Positions 57,693-64,000 of a DNA stretch of 64,000 nucleotides are shown here, one piece after another. The stretch is from Macrosoma leucophasiata. Its lineage: Eukaryota; Arthropoda; Insecta; Lepidoptera; Hedylidae. The translations under genes and the position numbers were made by a program. The DNA lies in assembly GCA_036365455.1 (NCBI GenBank), contig JAWQUS010000026.1, positions 17,564,001-17,628,000 of the forward strand. The letters are read 5' to 3'. Each line of letters begins with the position of its first letter. Position 1 is the first letter of the stretch. The notes below the pieces were generated by a model. The model was not told the origin of the DNA. It ran no database searches and worked only from the letters and a program-made list of their open reading frames with translations.

Positions 57693-57904
57693 ACGTACTC
57701 GATGTTGCACTCGTTAAGAACTTCAACCTACGTTTGCACTCTACGACAAAGATGTAAACTACGAGAAAACAGTTAGGCGGTCCAGTCTCTAAACAGGTTG
57801 AATTAGGTTGTGTTGTCCTTTCTTAATAACTTGACGAATCTAAAATTTTATTTAGGCCTAAACGACTGAACTGGACTAAACCAATATTTTTAAACCTTGC
57901 CTTA

Positions 57905-58160
57905 TCTGTCTCAATAGTCTAGTGGTATCAGGCCACTACTGCAATGCTGGGGTCATGGTTTCGATCCCCGTATCGGGATGGTAAGTGGATTTTTATATTT
58001 CCCGAAAGTTCCCCAGTGTCGACTGTCACTCTGGGAGTTTGAAAATATGCCCGGAGATGTTGATAAGAACGCCATCTTATGACATGGGACAAAACGTAGC
58101 CAATCGATTGTATGCTTTTTTTTAACTCTTCAGCTTCTGGAAATACAGGCGTGAAGTTAC
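57905..58160 (+). mobile_element. Family D SINE, old copy
   Basis: TCTGTCTCAATAGTCTAGTG and GGTTTCGATCCCCG at the start and TACAGGCGTGAAGTTAC at the end, with many substitutions between. Confidence 0.65.
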
Positions 58161-58694
58161 GTTACGTAACGTTGAACTTTGCCTAACAAAGCAAAAATAT
58201 CACACACTCATTTATAACACGAGCATAAAAGTATTCCCAATGAGTTTTTTATTATGTATCTACTTTTCAGACGTGATAATCGGGCAGATTTTCGACGTCC
58301 CGTAAGCATTCAATTATTGTAATAGGAACAACACCTTAAATTATTGTAATACGATATCGAATAAATAAGTCACAACGCCCATCATTTTACATCGAACTTA
58401 AAACAAAATAGACAATAACTCAAGACCTCTCCCAATTCTGTTCACAAGTTTTAAATTACAAGTAAGAACCGGCTATAACCATGTTCCGGGTTCAAGACAC
58501 TAGGGTACAATAAGTATTAAGGAGTTGCGTTATTTATTGAAGTTTTTGCGGGAGCATGTACCAGGCGAGCAGCCTCATAAGGCGATGGCATTCGGCCGGC
58601 GCGGCGGAAAAAAGTGAGGCCACATAAGCTTAGGTTCACACGACCGAACACCGCACGTCGTTCTATAAACTGGTATTAATGTCGTTGTTATATA

Positions 58695-58981
58695 TACATT
58701 TTTTTTATGTTTTAAAATTGGCAAACAAGCATACAGTTCACATTGATGTTAAGTGATGACTGCAGCCTATGGCACCCACACAATGACCAGAGGTAAAAAT
58801 GCAGATCGTTACCACTCCTGAGGCCTAAGGTGTTATGTCTCTGTGCCGGAAATTACAGGGCCGTACATTACCACCTGACCGGGACACGATAGTGCTGAAC
58901 ATTACCATTTAGCGGCAAGTATATTAGGTAATGCGGTGGCTCCTACGCCCGCGAGCTCCGTCACTGGAGCTCTACCACCAG
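58695..58981 (-). mobile_element. Family A SINE-like element with 9-bp TSD
   Basis: Perfect TGTTATATA repeats at 58686-58694 and 58982-58990 flank a complete copy. This fixes the family's termini: a T-rich tail on one side and CCACCAG on the other. The variable TSD and A-rich 3' end argue for retroposition. Confidence 0.85.
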
Positions 58982-59034
58982 TGTTATATAATTTATAGTT
59001 TATATTTGAATTATATATTAAGCACTATTATATA

Positions 59035-59130
59035 CAGAGGAGTGGTAGCTTGCAGTTCACATTGATGCTAACTGATAAATGAATACAGCCTCTTGAAGAA
59101 ATTACAGAGCCGACAATTACCATCCAACCA
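59035..59130 (-). mobile_element. Family A fragment
   Basis: TTGCAGTTCACATTGATGCT and AATTACAGAGCCGACAATTA remain of a heavily diverged copy. Confidence 0.4.
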
Positions 59131-59422
59131 GCAACCACATAGAATGATAATACAGTGAATCCTCCTCCATCATTGTTGCTTAAGAAGTTGTTTCTACATA
59201 ATTCGTCTTACATCTGGCAAACAAACTCGCTATCAGAGTTTAAGTAGTGGGCCGAGAACCAAACCCTGGCAAGAAGCGTCTAGAATCTCAACTGAGCGAC
59301 CGTTATTGTCTTCTATATTGGTCTCTTTAGTCATTACCGAATGTATTCTCAACCATGAAACCATGACCACAGTAGATATCTACTGCGTCATGAAGCAGTT
59401 CAAAACATCTTTCCAAAATGAG

Positions 59423-59887
59423 CAGGGGGCCGACCGCCTTACTCTAATGCTTTCGTTTATGACGTTATCTTGTTAGTTTCGTACTGTCGAAACTACTGGT
59501 GGTAGAGCTCCAGTGACAGAGCTCGGGGCGTAGGCACCACCGCATTACCTAATATACGGTAGTGTTCAGCACTATCGTGTTCCGGTCAGGTGGTAATGTA
59601 CTGCCCTGTAATTTCCGGCACAGAGGCATAACACCTTAGGGCTCAGGAGTGGTGCGGGGCAACGGGAATAAACCGTGGTAACGCATCTGCATTTTGAAAT
59701 TGGTCTTTATGTGGGTGTCTATAGACTGCAGCCATCACTTAACATCAATGTGAACTGCATGCTTGTTTGTCACTTTCATTACATAAAAAAAGCTGACCGG
59801 TTGATGTCATACTCGAAAGCACAGATTGGAGGTGATCTGTGATCGCAAGCTAAACGAAAGCATTAGAGTTAGGCGGTGGGCCCCCTG
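59423..59887. mobile_element. MITE (same family as 57485) split by family A
   Basis: The left arm GGGGGCCGACCGCCTTACTC and right arm GCATTAGAGTTAGGCGGTGG match the intact copy. Family A (59495-59791) sits in the middle. Confidence 0.7.
59495..59791 (+). mobile_element. Family A element nested in a MITE
   Basis: A complete copy that splits the MITE at 59423-59887. A small insertion (GCGGGGCAACGGGAATAAAC) sits in the GAGTGGT block. Confidence 0.75.
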
Positions 59888-61392
59888 GTCATTGATGAGA
59901 TATAGGACACAGAATATTCAGTAAATAAACGTACGAACACTGTCGTGTGCACAGGCCACACGTGCTCTACCGTACTCCACGATAATAGCCGGTTCCTGTG
60001 TTATCTAATTAGTATTACATACCTACCAAATACCTATACGATAATGTACCTTATAGTCACGAGATTACAAACTATATTCCTTACATACATAAAATACAAT
60101 TAATCTAAAGCACGTCATTTATTTTTTGTAAGTTCCGCTCCTAATTCTTACAAAAATAATGATTAAATTGTTTTCGAAGGCAATTTATTCATGAGCAAGA
60201 CCTCCTAGTTTTCCTTTATACTCCTTACTCAATAACGAATCGTTCTTTAGCATACCAAACATAAGAAAATGCTTTATTCAAGTCGCTCCTTGGATGGGTT
60301 ATTTCATCACCATGATTAAGTAAGTGGTTGTAACTGTTGTAACATCACTAAACTTTGTTCCTTAGGAGAAAAATCTGGCAAGTGTTTGTCGAGACACGAG
60401 CAATAGATATAGGGTTTTCCATTTTATAAGCAGATCGACTAAGTGATACTCGTTAACTTGTAGTCTACTAATGTGCGATAGCTTTCTTTTTAAATTCGTT
60501 ATACCATGACTTTTTTTCACTAGTCAGTTCACCAACTATAACACAAGATAAAAATAAATGGCGCGAGACCTGCATGGTCTTTACTCTTTGACTAAAGAGG
60601 TTCCTTAACATTATATTCAAACTCATAGACTTATAAATCATTTTAGATTAATTTCGACGTCTGAGCAGTACCCGATCTAGGGGAGGGGCAGACCGGCAAA
60701 ATCACGCATCTAGTGGCAAATTTGAAAACATCCGACAGCGAGTTGGCCACTAACCCGTATCTCCACCAACTCGCATTGGAGCAGCGTGGTCATCGGTAGG
60801 GAAAATTTGTCTTTTTATAGGTTAAAAGGCGGCATATATTATTTTGCCCGGAGCGGTGAAATAGCTGGATCTGGTGCAGTCTGCGTGGTATAGATTGCAC
60901 CGCAGTTCGCTATATACTTATATACAACCATTTGTAACTACACTAATTACCTATTATGTAAGTATACAGAACACGGCACACGGCGACGCTAGAAATGTCA
61001 TGTGCGAAGTTAATTAGTCAGTTAACGAAGAAGCTAGGTCACTAACTTCTAATTACGTATAAATAGTGCTTAACGCGTAATTATCGCAATTATCCAATAA
61101 AAGAGTTTATTAAACTGGTGATTTAGTAAATGGACTATGTTCTAGTAATCAATTTGTGTGTTTCTAGGTAAAATCTCTTGGACCAGCTGTAGTTACCTAC
61201 TTATAATAAAATGAAACTTAACGGTTGTGAAAAAGATAACATCAAATAGGTAGGTATTTAACTGAGTGTCAACGTGTTTCAATATAGGAATAACCGTTTC
61301 TAATAATTTTAAAATAATTTAATTTAAATATTTTTTTAGGTTTGGCTCCCACTGCAGAATCATTTTGTTCATATGATTATTATTATTTATAT
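59888..61392. other. No gene recognised
   Basis: AT-rich; a GGAGGGGCAGACCGGC patch at 60680 may be a decayed element. Confidence 0.4.
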
Positions 61393-61611
61393 TGACGACC
61401 CGGTTAGTCCAGCGGTGTGAGATGAACGTTTGATTCGAAGGGGCGCGGGTTCGATCCCCGCACCGGGATAAATATTTGTATGGCCTACAGATATTTGTTT
61501 CGGGTCTGGGTGTTTGTGTATGTGTTGTATGTGTACAACGGCACCCACGACACAGGTTTGTACCTATTGTGTGTGTAAGCGTATTTTTTATTTTTTTTTT
61601 TTTATTTATAT
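61393..61611 (+). mobile_element. Family B tRNA-derived SINE with 10-bp TSD
   Basis: TTATTTATAT at 61383-61392 and 61612-61621 brackets a complete copy ending in a T-rich tail. Both pol III boxes are intact, making it the best candidate for a recently active copy. Confidence 0.88.
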
Positions 61612-62267
61612 AACAAATTAAAGCTATTTTTTCTCTCATTAATATGATATATACCGGAGCCAAATTAAGTCGGCCGCAAATAAGAGTTGCTGGCTTTTAA
61701 ACATAAAATAATTACATTAAAAAAATACTTGCGGCCATTTTTTGAAAGGAAACCTAGTGGGTAGGTATATATTCTCCTAGATTATAAATATGCGTACAAA
61801 ATATATTCGCAGCATATCTGGACAAACGAAATAATTCTGCAGTGGGATCCTTACCTATTTGGTGCGATTGGAAAAAAACAGAAAAAAATGATGAAAGTGA
61901 ATTTTTAGAATGCGCGCGCACCGAAAAGCATTATTTTCATAAAATTTTTAATACACTTATAATTTGAATAGGAAGGTAAGTACCGACCGTGTTTAACTTT
62001 AATTATAATATTAAGCGATAACCGGATATCTGCACCACTCACTCGAATAATGAATATCCTCCTGACACAATCCCTACTGACCGATCCTCGATAACAACTA
62101 AGTATAAATAAAAGGATTATGCGAGTAATAGGTAAGTATCAATGATCGATTAATTCTACATATTGTACATCAGTGGATGTACTTTTAACCCGTTAGGCAG
62201 CGAAAAAAATATGACAATTGATTTCTTATAGTTCGTGGACAATATCGTCTCCGCGTTGCTCAACCTT

Positions 62268-62557
62268 ACTGGTGGTAGAGCTCCAGTGACGGAGCTCGCG
62301 GGCGTAGGCACCACCGCATTACCTAATATACTTGCCGCTAAATGGTAGTGTTCAACACTATCGTGTTCCGGTCAGGTGGTAATGTACGGCCCTGTAATTT
62401 CCGGCACAGAGGCATTAGACCTTAGGCCTCAGGAGTGGTAACGCATCTGCATTTTGACCTTGGTCTTTGTGTGGGTGTCTATAGGCTGCAGTCATCACTT
62501 AACATCAATGTGAACTGCATGCTTGTTTACCACTTCCATTACATATAAAAAAAAAAA
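62268..62557 (+). mobile_element. Family A SINE-like element, full length
   Basis: A good consensus-like copy ending in an A11 run. The core GCGGGCGTAGGCACCACCG is unchanged. Confidence 0.85.
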
Positions 62558-62670
62558 CTTAATCTCATTACTTTGCAAGACTAAACCTCACTAAATATTG
62601 TAAAATAAAAAAAAATAATTTAAAAACTCCGTCCGTTTGTCGTTATACTCGTATAATAGGTATGCACTTA

Positions 62671-62816
62671 ACCCCTTATCATAAACGTATTTTAGCTAAA
62701 GTGTTGCTAATCCCTCCTTTGTCTTTTTCTATCCTGCACATTTGACAATACAACTGACAAAGACAAAGCATTCTATAGCTAAAACGTATCTAATGTATGG
62801 TTATGAATAAGGGGGT
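62671..62816. mobile_element. MITE with ACCCCTTAT termini
   Basis: ACCCCTTATCATAAACGTAT with TTTAGCTAAA at the left mirrors TAGCTAAAACGTATC and TTATGAATAAGGGGGT at the right. It is a common lepidopteran foldback arrangement. Confidence 0.65.
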
Positions 62817-62934
62817 AAAATAATAAAACAGAGCAAGTAGGTATTTAGTGGACTAGGATCATCTGGTGCAAAATTATTTCAACGAAAGATTATCTTTGAT
62901 TCTAACAGTCGGGGCCCATTGTGAGACAGAATTG

Positions 62935-63079
62935 TTATGTCTCTGTGATAGTTATTACGGGGCCATACCATCTAACCGGCACACGATAGTGCTGAACACT
63001 ACCATTTGGCAGCAGATAAATAAGGTAATGCGATGATGCCGACGCCCTCGAGCTCCTACACTGGAACTCTACCACCAGT
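62935..63079 (-). mobile_element. Family A element, 3' truncated
   Basis: It runs from TCTGTGATAGTTATTACGGG to GGAACTCTACCACCAG. A second truncated copy in the same orientation follows. Confidence 0.6.
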
Positions 63080-63099
63080 AAAAGAAAGTATTAATAGTT

Positions 63100-63210
63100 A
63101 TGCCTCTGTGCCGGTAATTATTACGATAACACTGAATACTGCGGCAGTTAGATTAGGTAATGTGTCGCCTACGCCCTCGAGCTCCGTCATTGGAGCTCTA
63201 CCATCAATAA
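63100..63210 (-). mobile_element. Family A element, truncated
   Basis: GCCTCTGTGCCGGTAATTA through TTGGAGCTCTACCATCA, with deletions. It sits in tandem with the copy just upstream. Confidence 0.55.
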
Positions 63211-64000
63211 AGTTGTAATATTGCGACTCCGTTTCAAACTGATTTTGCTCGACTTCTAAGGAGATAATATATGTGGGATAATTTGAGAGTTTTAAGAAAG
63301 GAGTATAGTTGTAGGTAGGTTAGAACTGGCCACTTAGATTTATGATTACAGATTTAAAGAGATGTCAATTGGATAAAAGTCAAGAAAACAGAATGGAAGG
63401 TTTTTTTGGCGGGAACCTTGAAAGAGGCGTATGGTGCGTATTTTATTTCATTTTCTTGGTGTCTTTTGAGGTTATATTGAATAAAGTTGGTGGCATTTTG
63501 TTTGAAATAGGTTTATTACAGTGCCCGTGTATAGTGAAATAGAATAACAGTGCGAAAACACAACCTTTCAGGTTGCCTCCAAAACTTCATTGTAAATGTT
63601 CTGGTAAAGTAGCCATCGCTTTACTCGAATAACTTGACTGTAACTCACTTGACTGACATAATATACTTGATACTTACATATTATACTTGATGACTATATT
63701 GTACTAACTTTTAGCTGCTTAAATAAATACGAAATATCGTTTTACTTGACACTGGCAATATGCGTAATAGCGATGCCATAATAAAAAAAAAAAACAGAAT
63801 GGAATACAGAAATAAGATGTTAGGATTTATGTTGTACATGTAAAGTAAAATAAAAAGAGTAATAAAGTTACAATTTGCCTCAATTCCTACCAGCTATCCC
63901 ACTTAAATAACCCGTTAGTATTTCGCCACTGTCGGTTCAACAGTTAGTTTGGTACTTATTGAATAAATATTTATTTAGCTGGAAATATTTAAAGTTACAC
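63211..64000. other. No gene recognised
   Basis: AT-rich window end. A 66-codon frame at 63342 has no family signature. Confidence 0.4.

Noticed and set aside
61319..61663. 114-codon minus-strand frame that looks protein-like
   Set aside because: It is the antisense of the family B tRNA-derived SINE; the frame arises from the repeat.

Overview
This window looks like nuclear DNA from a moth or butterfly (Lepidoptera). It is AT-rich and gene-poor, and it is packed with short interspersed repeats. The repeat types are typical of lepidopteran genomes: tRNA-derived SINEs with target-site duplications (TSDs), an RTE-clade LINE fragment, LINE ends carrying a TGATGATG tail, a family opening with GCCCGCGACTTCGTCCGCG, and many foldback MITEs. 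Nothing bacterial, viral or organellar was recognised. No rRNA gene, functional tRNA gene or CRISPR array was seen.

One host gene is well supported. It is a two-exon MADF-domain protein of 235 codons on the + strand (54904-55245 and 55806-56171), with a GT/AG intron that joins in frame. A motif-1-like promoter element lies upstream at 54737-54747 and a polyadenylation signal downstream at 56543. Two other coding stretches deserve mention. One is a 228-codon minus-strand reading frame (36240-36926) that resembles a retrotransposon ORF1 (nucleic-acid-binding) protein and ends beside a TTTA-rich tail. The other is a 68-codon ORF (22957-23163) of unknown function. A reverse-transcriptase fragment of an RTE LINE lies at 1915-2300 (minus).

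The rest is repeat landscape. Family A is an about 290-bp SINE-like element starting ACTGGTGGTAGAGCTCCAGTG, with about 30 copies or fragments throughout. Family B is a tRNA-derived SINE (five copies). Family C is a repeat opening AATATGTAATAATACTACG (three copies). Family D is a second tRNA-derived SINE (five copies, two with perfect 12-13 bp TSDs). Family E is a third tRNA-like SINE (one copy). Family F is a hAT-type MITE (four copies, each with an 8-bp TSD, one reduced to a 61-bp palindrome). Family G has two main copies. Family H is a SINE that appears to borrow an RTE LINE tail. A tRNA-like foldback element with exact ends and TSDs occurs twice (41319-41424, 46024-46374). Harbinger-like MITEs with TAA/TTA target duplications sit at 3648-3807 and 37306-37457. 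Several repeats are nested, giving an insertion order. There are also several perfect short-loop hairpins, a degenerate tandem array of about 95 bp period (31205-31660) and a GC-rich 8-mer minisatellite (46620-46722).

By region: 1-24 kb is repeats plus the RTE fragment and the small ORF. 24-36 kb is repeats, the tandem array and hairpins. 36-48 kb holds the ORF1-like frame and dense SINE/MITE nests. 48-54 kb is LINE tails, an old direct duplication and quiet AT-rich DNA. 54-57 kb is the MADF gene. 57-64 kb is again MITE and SINE nests. Family names such as RTE, hAT and Harbinger rest on motifs, TSD size and remembered family features, not on a database search.
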